Assembly: GCA_020635455.1 (NCBI GenBank)
Contig: JACJZT010000013.1
Span: 1-13,744, forward strand
DNA length: 13,744 nucleotides
Reading direction: 5' to 3'
Source of the DNA: Flavobacteriales bacterium
GTDB taxonomy: Bacteria > Bacteroidota > Bacteroidia > NS11-12g > UBA9320
The notes beneath the pieces are model-generated. The model ran no database searches and was not told the DNA's origin. It saw only the letters and a program-made list of their open reading frames with translations. A program made the translations under genes and the position numbers. How positions within the stretch are numbered: the first letter of the stretch is position 1; each line of letters starts with the position of its first letter. Shown here piece by piece: positions 7,274 to 13,744 of the stretch.

Positions 7274-8410
7274 TTAACGGCTTTTGGGTTTCTTGTAAAT
7301 GTTAAATCCAAAAGATGCCCCGGCTATGGTTCCTTCCTTACGGGGAATTACATAAACATTCACTGGTATGTTCAAATACCCCGACTTAAAGGTACGTCCA
7401 ACGCCTATGAACAGACTGGTAGACAGGGTTGGGTCGCCTCGGCTGTCAAGTCGGCTCTGTATAGGGTTTGGATTAGGACCGGTTTGATCCCATTCAAACT
7501 TCCTGTACCATTTTCCGGCACCATTTCCCATCGAGTTGAACTCGTCAAAAAAACCGTCTTCCTTGTTTACGATCCTGAAATTGGGACCAAATGCAAACTC
7601 CCATCCTGCCTTTCCCATCCTGAAACCGTTCAATAAAGTTAAGGAAGGTATGAACTGGCCTGACTCAAGGCCTCCTATCGAAGGGATCAACTCAACCAAT
7701 GCCTGGAATTCTCCGGCACTAAGGTATTGCTTTTCAAATTGCCAACCGATCTGGAAGTTAACCGGGTACATATTATATCCACCCTGGCTTTCAGGTGCCT
7801 GCATTACCTTGGCCGCATCACCGAAGACCAAAGACGCTCCCATTCTCGGACCGGAAAGCTTGTTCAGGGTCTTTGAACTCGCGATGGGCGCATCAAAATA
7901 GATAAGTAAATTGTTGATGTTTTCATCTTGTGGAAGACCAAGCAGCTTCTGAACCGAAATAGTAAGCATGCGCTGCAACTCATTTTGCATGTTCAGGTAT
8001 TCGGTAGTATTTTGATGGATGACCTCTTCAGTACCCACATCGATCACTTTGAGCGTAATAACGATTTTTTCGCCGAAGCGCTCCACAGACCCGGTCACCA
8101 TTTGCTCAGCGCCCAAAATTATGCCGGCGTTCAGAACACAGGTTTTTCCAAAACACGATTTCACATCAATGTGGTTACTCTTAACCAGATCAGCAACATC
8201 ATATTTATCCAAAAGTGTATAAACTTCCGCTTTTTCGAGTTCCAGCCTTAGCATATAGCCAAGCATCTCAGAATCCTGAATGATCCCCTTACTGTCGATT
8301 CCCAGCACTGCTGCAATGGGTTTTTTGGTTGTTTGTGCAAACGCTTCGTTGGTAAATACCAAACCCAGAAATAAAATAAAATTGATCAGAATGTTTTTTG
8401 TTGTTTTCAT
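7274..8410 (-). CDS. Envelope protein with CsgG/FlgO-like N-terminal domain and C-terminal barrel-like region
   Basis: This 378-residue protein has a signal peptide (cleavage near AFA|Q, 25/26). Residues about 31-158 resemble CsgG/LpoB/FlgO-type domains: PIAAVLGIDSKGI, a helix with LRLELEKAEVYTLLDKYDVADL, then GIILGAEQMVTGSVERFG and ITLKVIDVGTEEVI, followed by a helix ending QKLLGLP. The CFGKTC segment (86-91) supplies a cysteine pair common in Bacteroidota members of this group. From about residue 187 the sequence is a series of amphipathic strands with Gly and aromatic residues (MGASLVFG, VNFQIGWQF, WEFAFGPNFRI, ASFGFNIY), suggesting an outer-membrane-type domain. CsgG itself forms a secretion pore and FlgO/LpoB are periplasmic helpers, so the exact role is open. 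It is the first gene of a two-gene unit, with a promoter-like sequence at 8431-8462. Confidence 0.78.
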   Translation of the reverse strand: MKTTKNILINFILFLGLVFTNEAFAQTTKKPIAAVLGIDSKGIIQDSEMLGYMLRLELEKAEVYTLLDKYDVADLVKSNHIDVKSCFGKTCVLNAGIILGAEQMVTGSVERFGEKIVITLKVIDVGTEEVIHQNTTEYLNMQNELQRMLTISVQKLLGLPQDENINNLLIYFDAPIASSKTLNKLSGPRMGASLVFGDAAKVMQAPESQGGYNMYPVNFQIGWQFEKQYLSAGEFQALVELIPSIGGLESGQFIPSLTLLNGFRMGKAGWEFAFGPNFRIVNKEDGFFDEFNSMGNGAGKWYRKFEWDQTGPNPNPIQSRLDSRGDPTLSTSLFIGVGRTFKSGYLNIPVNVYVIPRKEGTIAGASFGFNIYKKPKSR

Positions 8411-8430
8411 AATTAATAAAATTTGATGTA

Positions 8431-8462
8431 CAAAGGTTCGACGATCTCAACAATAGCCCCAA
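8431..8462 (-). promoter_or_regulatory. Probable promoter of the CsgG-like operon
   Basis: On the minus strand a TTG (8460-8462) is followed after 21 bases by AACCTTTG (8431-8438). This is one mismatch from TAnnTTTG at about the expected -33/-7 spacing of Bacteroidota promoters. The ATG lies 20 bases downstream of the -7 box. Confidence 0.42.
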
Positions 8463-8499
8463 TTGCATTTCGCGGCCATACTTCGGATTTTTTGCATAA

Positions 8500-8548
8500 T
8501 TTGCAAATTCAGATAATTTTGAGGAATGAAATTGGTGATTTTTGCAAA
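8500..8548. promoter_or_regulatory. Two TTTGCAAA palindromes 41 bases apart (candidate operator)
   Basis: TTTGCAAA occurs at 8500-8507 and 8541-8548, start to start 41 bases, about four helical turns. A half copy, TTTGCA, is at 8491-8496. The gap (8411-8624) separates the divergent CsgG-like operon and the helix-turn-helix regulator, so the boxes could bind that regulator or another dimeric protein. No binding data support this, and AT-rich words recur by chance. Confidence 0.35.
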
Positions 8549-8624
8549 CGACCCTTCAGAAAAAATGGTCTCTGGTAATATTTCTAAAATAAATTTTACG
8601 AATTGGCTGATTTTATAAAAAATA

Positions 8625-9626
8625 ATGGGTTCGGAAATGCATTATCAGGAAAAATTTGTTGAGCTTTTAAAAAAGACCTTACCTTCAAACATCAATCCGG
8701 CTGAGGAACTTGCCGATATTTTATCTGTATCCACCGATAGTATTTACCGTCGGCTTCGTTGCCAAAGCAGTTTTACTTTCGACGAAGCAGTCCGCATTTC
8801 TAAAGCTTTTGGTATTTCGCTGGATTCAATGATCCACGATCAAAATCAAAAAGTGACCTTCAGTTATACGCCCATGTATGAAGATTCCCTTAATTTCAAA
8901 TCTTATTTTGAGGGTTTTCAGGATTTTCTAAAAAAAGCGTCCCTTTCCGAACGATCCAGAATTGTATATGCCGCCGAGGATATTCCGGTTTTCCGACATT
9001 TTAATCACCCATTTCTTTCATCCTTTAAAAGTTTCTACTGGAAAAAATCCGTACTCAATTCACCGGATATTCAAGGGGCAAAATATGATCCGAATATTGT
9101 TTCGGAAGAACTCAGGATTCTCAATCAGAATACGTTTAAAATTTACGAACAACTAAACAGGGTTGAAATATGGACCAACGAAACCATCGACAGCACCTTA
9201 AACCAGGTTGATTTTTTCTGGGAGTCGGGCTTTTTTGAAAAAAAAGACGATGCCTTGCAGGTAATGGATGAAATACAGGACCTTATCAATTTGCTTTCTG
9301 CAGAATGTGAGTCAACAGGCGAGGCTGTATTGGGAAAACCACACGAGTCTTTATTGTATTTCTGCGAAGTGGTTATCGGAAATAATTCCGTTCTCATAGA
9401 ATCCGGAAAGGACGATGATTCCGGTACGGTTTATCTCGGCTACAATACCTTTAACAGCATTGCCACCGATAATCCGGCATTTATAAAGGAAACCAGGAGC
9501 TGGATCGAAAACCTGATCAAAAAATCGATCTTACTCACAAACTCGGGTGAAAAACAAAGACTGAAATTCTTCAGGAAAATGGCAGCTAAAATTGATGCTT
9601 TGAAAGCAAAGATCAGGGAAAACTAA
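8625..9626 (+). CDS. Helix-turn-helix (XRE-like) transcriptional regulator with a long C-terminal domain
   Basis: This 333-residue protein has a DNA-binding helix-turn-helix at about residues 27-70: AEELADILSVSTDSIYRRLR, then FTFDEAVRISKAFGISLDSM. The second segment is the typical third and fourth helix of XRE/Cro-like domains. The remaining roughly 260 residues are helical, lack a signal peptide or membrane segment, and match no sensor domain I can name. This layout is common among uncharacterised Bacteroidota regulators. It is divergent from the CsgG-like operon across 214 bases with two TTTGCAAA palindromes, so it may control that operon or itself. The start is ATG 8625, and a second ATG at codon 5 is possible. 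It ends 10 bases from the end of the convergent cytidine deaminase gene. Confidence 0.78.
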   Translation: MGSEMHYQEKFVELLKKTLPSNINPAEELADILSVSTDSIYRRLRCQSSFTFDEAVRISKAFGISLDSMIHDQNQKVTFSYTPMYEDSLNFKSYFEGFQDFLKKASLSERSRIVYAAEDIPVFRHFNHPFLSSFKSFYWKKSVLNSPDIQGAKYDPNIVSEELRILNQNTFKIYEQLNRVEIWTNETIDSTLNQVDFFWESGFFEKKDDALQVMDEIQDLINLLSAECESTGEAVLGKPHESLLYFCEVVIGNNSVLIESGKDDDSGTVYLGYNTFNSIATDNPAFIKETRSWIENLIKKSILLTNSGEKQRLKFFRKMAAKIDALKAKIREN

Positions 9627-9636
9627 ATGCTTAGGT

Positions 9637-10116
9637 CTACTTTCTGTTAAGGTTAAAGCCAAAAGGAAGAAAGGTGGATACACCTTCAGCATAATAATAC
9701 CCCCCTACTTCAGAGAACACAATGATCCTAAAATCTGAATTCTGGCGCTTAACGTATTCGGCCATCACCTGCAAACACGCGCCGCATGGCGACAGGATCT
9801 CCGGAATTTTAAAATCTTTGCTTTTGGCGGTGATCGCCATAGCAACGATCTTTTCCTCCGTTCTCATGTTGCCATAGGTATTTAAAGCCACCCTTTCAGC
9901 ACACAAACCATTTGGATACGATGCATTTTCCTGATTACTTCCGGTAATGATCTCTCCGTTTTGCAATAAAATAGCAGCACCGACGAAAAAATTACTAAAG
10001 GGGGCATAGGCATTTGCAGTTGCCTTTTCAGCCTCCAGGATCAGGGACTTTTCCAGTTCGGTAAACGGACTTAGGTTTTTTGTGTGGTTGAGGATGCTGT
10101 TTTTGATCTGCTTCAT
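9637..10116 (-). CDS. cdd: Cytidine deaminase
   Basis: Zinc-dependent deamination of cytidine and deoxycytidine to uridine and deoxyuridine in pyrimidine salvage (cytoplasmic). The substrate-binding segment is GSNQENASYP (59-68). Zinc ligands are Cys72 in CAER (72-75, with Glu74 as the proton shuttle) and Cys111 and Cys114 in PCGAC. Three cysteine ligands mark the small tetrameric class, as in Bacillus, and the 159-residue length is slightly longer than usual. I chose ATG 10114-10116. The frame is open to 10188, but the extra 24 residues lie outside the family and run into promoter-like DNA. Near-consensus TAATATTG is at 10143-10150 on the minus strand. It is divergent from the saccharopine dehydrogenase gene. 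Nothing in the context links it to a nucleoside operon. Confidence 0.93.
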   Translation of the reverse strand: MKQIKNSILNHTKNLSPFTELEKSLILEAEKATANAYAPFSNFFVGAAILLQNGEIITGSNQENASYPNGLCAERVALNTYGNMRTEEKIVAMAITAKSKDFKIPEILSPCGACLQVMAEYVKRQNSDFRIIVFSEVGGYYYAEGVSTFLPFGFNLNRK

Positions 10117-10236
10117 GAACCTTATCAGAATTAATGAATGAACAATATTACTTATAAATTTACATCCTTTTATCCAAGTTATAAACAAGGATATGCCAAA
10201 TCCGGTGAAGTGTAGTTTAAAAGAAGTATTATGACT

Positions 10237-10244
10237 TAATTTTG
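10237..10244 (+). promoter_or_regulatory. Bacteroidota -7 promoter box abutting the saccharopine dehydrogenase start
   Basis: TAATTTTG is a full match to TAnnTTTG and ends only 3 bases before the ATG at 10248. If it is used, the transcript would begin at or next to the start codon, leaving almost no leader. A TTTA at 10216-10219 is a weak -33 candidate. Confidence 0.42.
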
Positions 10245-10247
10245 CCT

Positions 10248-11585
10248 ATGCCAAAAAGCATATTACTTATTGGTGCCGGAAGGTCAACCACTCACCTGAT
10301 CGAATACTTGTGTAAGCAAGGCCTGGAGAATGACTGGAATTTAACCATTGCCGATATGGATCCTGAACTTGCAGTTCTGAAATCCGTATTTGAAAATTCG
10401 AAAGCAGTTCAACTTGATATCAACCAACCGGAAAAGCTTGATAAGCTTGTTGAGGAGCACGATCTAGTTGTAAGCATGCTTCCTGCACACATGCACATGC
10501 CTGTGGCCAGAACCTGTTTGAATTTTAATAAGCATTTTGTCTCAGCCTCCTATCTTTCAAAAGAAATGATGGACCTGGATCCTGAAATCAAACATAAAGA
10601 CCTTATATTTCTTAACGAATGCGGACTTGACCCCGGGCTGGATCATATTTCGGCGATGTCTATTATCGACCAATTGAAAGCAAGAGGTTGTTATATAAGG
10701 GAATTTGAAAGTTTTACCGGTGGTTTGGTAGCTCCCGAAAACGATGATAATGCCTGGAAATATAAGTTTACCTGGAATCCCAGAAATGTAGTCCTCTCCG
10801 GATATGGAGGTGCCATAAAATTTATGCAGGAGGGTGAATATAAATACATACCGTATCATCAGGTTTTTTCGAGAACCGAAATAATAGAAATTGAACAATA
10901 CGGTATGTTTGAAGGCTATGCCAACCGCGATTCGCTTAAATACATTAAAACCTATGGCCTGGAAGATATAAAAACCATGTACAGAGGTACTTTAAGACGA
11001 CCCGGCTTTTGTAAAGCATGGAACGCTTTCGTGGCTTTGGGAGCTACCGACGATTCGTACACTCTTGAAAATTCTGAAAACATGACCTTCAGAGAATTCA
11101 TAAATACTTTTCTTGCTTATCATCCTACCGATTCGGTTGAATTAAAACTTAAATATTATCTGAACATAGCCCAGGACGATGTTGAAATTTGGCATAAGCT
11201 TGAAAGTCTGGATCTCTTCAAACCAATAAAAATTGGATTAAAAAATGCAACACCTGCTCAGATCCTGCAACATATCCTGGAACGAAAATGGACCATGGAA
11301 CCCAATGAAAAAGACATGATCGTAATGTGGCACAAGTTTGTTTATATGGAGAACGGGCAAAGAAAAGAACTTCACAGTTCTATTATTAATAAAGGTGAAG
11401 ATCAGCAGAGAACTGCAATGAGTCAGTTGGTTGGTTTGCCTCTGGGTATGGCCACAAAATTGATCTTGCAGGACAGGGTACCCCAAAAGGGTGCAATAAT
11501 GCCCATTTACAAAGAAATTTACCAACCTGTTCTTGAAGAGCTAAAAACGTACAATATACGTATGATTGAAAAAACCATGGGATAA
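10248..11585 (+). CDS. Saccharopine dehydrogenase-family enzyme (L-glutamate-forming / reductase type)
   Basis: This 445-residue protein belongs to the saccharopine dehydrogenase/reductase family, which interconverts saccharopine with glutamate and 2-aminoadipate semialdehyde in lysine metabolism using NAD(P). The N-terminal Rossmann domain starts at once with ILLIGAGRSTTHL (5-17), followed by the acidic end of the second strand (LTIADMD). NECGLDPGLDH (123-133) and YRGTLRRPGF (245-254) are signature segments of the catalytic domain in the Lys9-like branch. I use ATG 10248. A TTG two codons upstream overlaps the promoter box. In Bacteroidota such stand-alone enzymes usually serve lysine degradation together with a lysine-ketoglutarate reductase, which is not in this window. 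Carboxynorspermidine dehydrogenase is related but generally shorter. It converges on the antiporter gene with 55 bases between. Confidence 0.88.
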   Translation: MPKSILLIGAGRSTTHLIEYLCKQGLENDWNLTIADMDPELAVLKSVFENSKAVQLDINQPEKLDKLVEEHDLVVSMLPAHMHMPVARTCLNFNKHFVSASYLSKEMMDLDPEIKHKDLIFLNECGLDPGLDHISAMSIIDQLKARGCYIREFESFTGGLVAPENDDNAWKYKFTWNPRNVVLSGYGGAIKFMQEGEYKYIPYHQVFSRTEIIEIEQYGMFEGYANRDSLKYIKTYGLEDIKTMYRGTLRRPGFCKAWNAFVALGATDDSYTLENSENMTFREFINTFLAYHPTDSVELKLKYYLNIAQDDVEIWHKLESLDLFKPIKIGLKNATPAQILQHILERKWTMEPNEKDMIVMWHKFVYMENGQRKELHSSIINKGEDQQRTAMSQLVGLPLGMATKLILQDRVPQKGAIMPIYKEIYQPVLEELKTYNIRMIEKTMG

Positions 11586-11640
11586 ACCCTTCGGCCTACA
11601 CCCGGATTTCAAAATACCCCAACTCCTTAAAAAAAAACGA

Positions 11641-13506
11641 TCAGGAAATTACTTCTTGCCTCACTTCCAGCAGTGCTATTTCGTTATTAATGAATTCCCT
11701 AAGTTCTTCATCTTGTATCTTCATCATTTTATCGATCATTTCGATAACGTTCTGGGCCGCCAGAATTCTTGGAATAAACACATAATCGGCTCCCTTTTCA
11801 TACATTTTAACCGCCGAAACGGTGCTGTCGGCAGTAACCACTATCCTTGCATGCGGACAGATCTCCTTAATGTGTTTTATGATCTTAAAATTATCGGTTC
11901 CAACCAAAATGCTATCCGGAATGGTGGATATAACGATCTTTACATCGTGTATTCCCGCATGATGAAGGGTATCCATGTGGCTAATGTCGCCATACACTAC
12001 ATTTATACCCAGATCGTTAAGCGACTTTCTGATCTCCGGGTTAAAATCCACAACCACGATCTTTTCTTTAAGATGAATGCCACTGTCTGATGCTTTTTCA
12101 AGTGCCAATATTTCGTGGATCAAAGAACTTGCGGTGCGGTGAAATCCAAGCAATGCAATTTCTTTTTCCTCAATACTTTCATTTTGTTCGCTAACATGAA
12201 CTTTGTCTTTAATACCTAAGCGGATAAGATACCTGGAAAGAAATTTTTGAAGTCCGTCACTGAACTTGATCATATAGGTTGACGAAATCGAAGTAATGAC
12301 AAAAACAAAGATTATTATAGAGAGGGTATTGTCTGAAATATGACCTGCCGTTACACCCAAAGCTGCAATCACAAGAGAGAATTCACTGATTTGCGACAAG
12401 TTGATGGGAGTGATCAAACTCACCCGGTTCCCATTTTTTAACCGGTGAAGGATAGGAAAAATGGATAAGAATCTGGAAACGACCAAAAAAAGTGAAGCGA
12501 TCCCGGCCATCAGGAGTACCTGAGGATTGTCCATTGGGTTGGGTATCTGCATCCCCAGGGAAACAAAGAACAGGGTAACAAAAAAATCGCGAATGTTAAC
12601 AACCTTTGCAATAACGTCAAGGTTATAAGGAAAGGTAGATATGGCAACCCCTGCAATTAGTGCACCCATTTCCAATGAAAGATTAAGATAAGCTGCACCA
12701 CCGCAAACCAGAAAACACCATCCAAGAGAAGAAACCAGAACCAGTTCCGGAATTTTGGCAATGGAGCTGTAAAATTTTGGCAGAACGTACTTGCTCACCA
12801 ACAAACTAACTGCAACCAGCAATCCACCCTTAACAAAGGATAAAAGGATCTGCAAAACATCCGGATGCGAAAGATTCGGTTGTATACCCAGAACAATTAT
12901 TGCCCATAGATCCTGAAAAACAAGAATACCCAGTGTAATTCTTCCAGGTAGCGTATCCAGTTCAAATTTACTGTACAAGAGCTTTACCACAATGGCTGTA
13001 CTTGCAAGTCCGCAGCATATTGCAAGGTACAACAGATCGTATTTTCCGGGTTCCATGGAGTAACCGAGTAACATGAAAAAACCCAGCCCCATAAGCACCG
13101 TCAATGGAAATTGTAAGGCTCCGCTTAACAAAAGCGAAGCACCTGAGGACTTGAGTTTTTTAATGTCGATCTCAAGTCCGATGAGGAACAATAAAAGAAT
13201 TAAACCAAAATGGCTTATGGTTTCGATGGTGCCTTCATCCTTGATCAATCCAAGTCCGATCTTAGGTCCAATAATAATACCGGCTGCAATGTAGGCCAGC
13301 AATAAAGGTTGTTTGAAAATATGCCCTAAAAAAGCAACAACCGTTGCCCCCAAAATAGCGATACCTACCGAAGTTATTACGTCGCCTCCGTGTTCACCCG
13401 AATGACTGTCGGCCAGAAGAAAGCTTGTAAAAAAAATCAAAAAGGCGATTAGACCATGCCATCTTAGCCTGTTGTTAAACTTAAAATAATTCGGTATCTG
13501 TTCCAT
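11641..13506 (-). CDS. CPA2-family cation:proton antiporter (KefB/KefC-like) with C-terminal RCK/TrkA-N-like domain
   Basis: This 621-residue inner-membrane protein exchanges a monovalent cation (K+ or Na+) for protons. An N-terminal hydrophobic segment (17-33) may be an extra helix or signal. The Na+/H+ exchanger domain spans about 44-420 with roughly a dozen membrane helices. GPKIGLGLI (80-88), FLIGLEID (107-114) and TLGILVFQDLWAI (191-203) are typical, with Asp199 in the FQD motif conserved in CPA2 transporters. The cytoplasmic C-terminus (449-590) has an RCK/TrkA-N fold: IALLGFHRTASSLI, VVVDFNPE (484-491) and NVVYGDISHMDTLHHAGI (502-519). The first loop is GFHRTA instead of GxGxxG, so nucleotide binding may be altered. 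It resembles the KefC/YbaL/RosB group. Which ion it moves cannot be told from sequence. The start is ATG 13504-13506, with a perfect -7 box 22 bases upstream. Confidence 0.9.
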   Translation of the reverse strand: MEQIPNYFKFNNRLRWHGLIAFLIFFTSFLLADSHSGEHGGDVITSVGIAILGATVVAFLGHIFKQPLLLAYIAAGIIIGPKIGLGLIKDEGTIETISHFGLILLLFLIGLEIDIKKLKSSGASLLLSGALQFPLTVLMGLGFFMLLGYSMEPGKYDLLYLAICCGLASTAIVVKLLYSKFELDTLPGRITLGILVFQDLWAIIVLGIQPNLSHPDVLQILLSFVKGGLLVAVSLLVSKYVLPKFYSSIAKIPELVLVSSLGWCFLVCGGAAYLNLSLEMGALIAGVAISTFPYNLDVIAKVVNIRDFFVTLFFVSLGMQIPNPMDNPQVLLMAGIASLFLVVSRFLSIFPILHRLKNGNRVSLITPINLSQISEFSLVIAALGVTAGHISDNTLSIIIFVFVITSISSTYMIKFSDGLQKFLSRYLIRLGIKDKVHVSEQNESIEEKEIALLGFHRTASSLIHEILALEKASDSGIHLKEKIVVVDFNPEIRKSLNDLGINVVYGDISHMDTLHHAGIHDVKIVISTIPDSILVGTDNFKIIKHIKEICPHARIVVTADSTVSAVKMYEKGADYVFIPRILAAQNVIEMIDKMMKIQDEELREFINNEIALLEVRQEVIS

Positions 13507-13744
13507 TCACAAGATGTTTAAACTGCATCAAATATACTCACTTTATTGAATTGGAAAAGATATATGTACTACAAGAAATAACCTTGTTATTCTTAAGAAC
13601 CTGCAACGGATCCGGCAACACCCTATGATGGGATCAAAACTCCGAAAAATTCCCCAAGGCGCAAACATTAGCGCAGCGGTGCTTGTGCCTATGCCTTCCT
13701 GAACACTTATGGTTATAAACTCGCGACAGCGCAATACTGGGCTC
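13507..13744. other. Right-edge intergenic stretch, no assignable gene
   Basis: Apart from the antiporter promoter box I see no supported feature. The minus strand is open from the window edge to a stop at 13543 (about 67 codons), but the predicted peptide is rich in Cys, Ile, Phe and Arg and resembles nothing I know. The plus strand has only short frames, the longest ending at about 13699. A CGGATCCG palindrome is at about 13607-13614. The last roughly 90 bases look richer in GC than the rest and may belong to a neighbouring element outside the window. Confidence 0.3.
13529..13536 (-). promoter_or_regulatory. Bacteroidota -7 promoter box for the antiporter gene
   Basis: The minus strand reads TATATTTG, a full match to TAnnTTTG, 22 bases before the antiporter ATG. 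The -33 position shows only a T-run (TTTTCC), not a TTG. Confidence 0.5.

Noticed and set aside
8526..8618. A 30-codon plus-strand frame upstream of the HTH regulator, a possible leader peptide
   Set aside because: It overlaps one of the TTTGCAAA boxes, has no coding signal, and no run of regulatory codons.
10117..10188. N-terminal extension of the cytidine deaminase
   Set aside because: The 24 extra residues fall outside the family, and a near-consensus promoter box lies within this DNA.
11566..12090. A 174-codon open frame on the plus strand opposite the antiporter gene
   Set aside because: It lies wholly antisense to a well-supported RCK domain and the dehydrogenase end. Its peptide is rich in His, Phe and Asn, with no domain.
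13543..13744. Open minus-strand frame at the right edge (about 67 codons, cut by the window)
   Set aside because: The peptide has unusual composition, no recognisable motif, and ends inside the DNA just upstream of the antiporter promoter. I kept the region as unassigned.
1..13744. tRNA, rRNA, CRISPR arrays, prophage or transposase genes
   Set aside because: No cloverleaf, rRNA-like segment, regularly spaced repeat, or transposase motif was found on either strand by eye.

Overview
The window looks like a chromosomal stretch from a member of the Bacteroidota. I infer this from four things: AT-rich DNA, start codons without Shine-Dalgarno sequences, signal peptides ending in Ala-Gln or Ser-Gln, and several matches to the Bacteroidota -7 promoter box TAnnTTTG placed close to start codons. 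The order or family cannot be fixed from this sequence.

Layout. At the left edge is the start of an unidentified membrane-anchored or secreted protein (minus strand, cut by the window). Then come a diverged elongation factor G paralogue (EF-G2 type, plus) meeting a MOSC-domain protein (minus) stop codon to stop codon, and a secreted, probably beta-rich protein (plus). Next is a small accessory patch on the minus strand. It holds a Phd-type antitoxin gene followed by a Doc/Fic toxin gene with an in-frame TAA at codon 8, and an AHSA1/SRPBCC-family gene. A very GC-rich hairpin lies between this patch and the next gene. A secreted protein of unknown function (plus) then converges on a two-gene unit (minus) that encodes a CsgG-like/beta-barrel envelope protein and a small exported protein. 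After a regulatory gap with two TTTGCAAA palindromes come a helix-turn-helix regulator (plus), a cytidine deaminase (minus), a saccharopine dehydrogenase-family enzyme (plus) and a CPA2-type cation:proton antiporter with a C-terminal RCK-like domain (minus). The last 240 bases hold the antiporter promoter and otherwise nothing I can assign.

How the genes relate. Most of the window is housekeeping or metabolic genes in tightly packed convergent pairs rather than one pathway. Clear functional units are the antitoxin/toxin pair (apparently decayed on the toxin side) and the envelope pair at 6948-8410. I found no convincing new multi-gene system. The points most worth a second look are the GTPase motif changes in the EF-G paralogue, the broken Doc toxin beside an intact antitoxin, two strong hairpins (one intergenic, one inside a gene), and the paired palindromes upstream of the HTH regulator.
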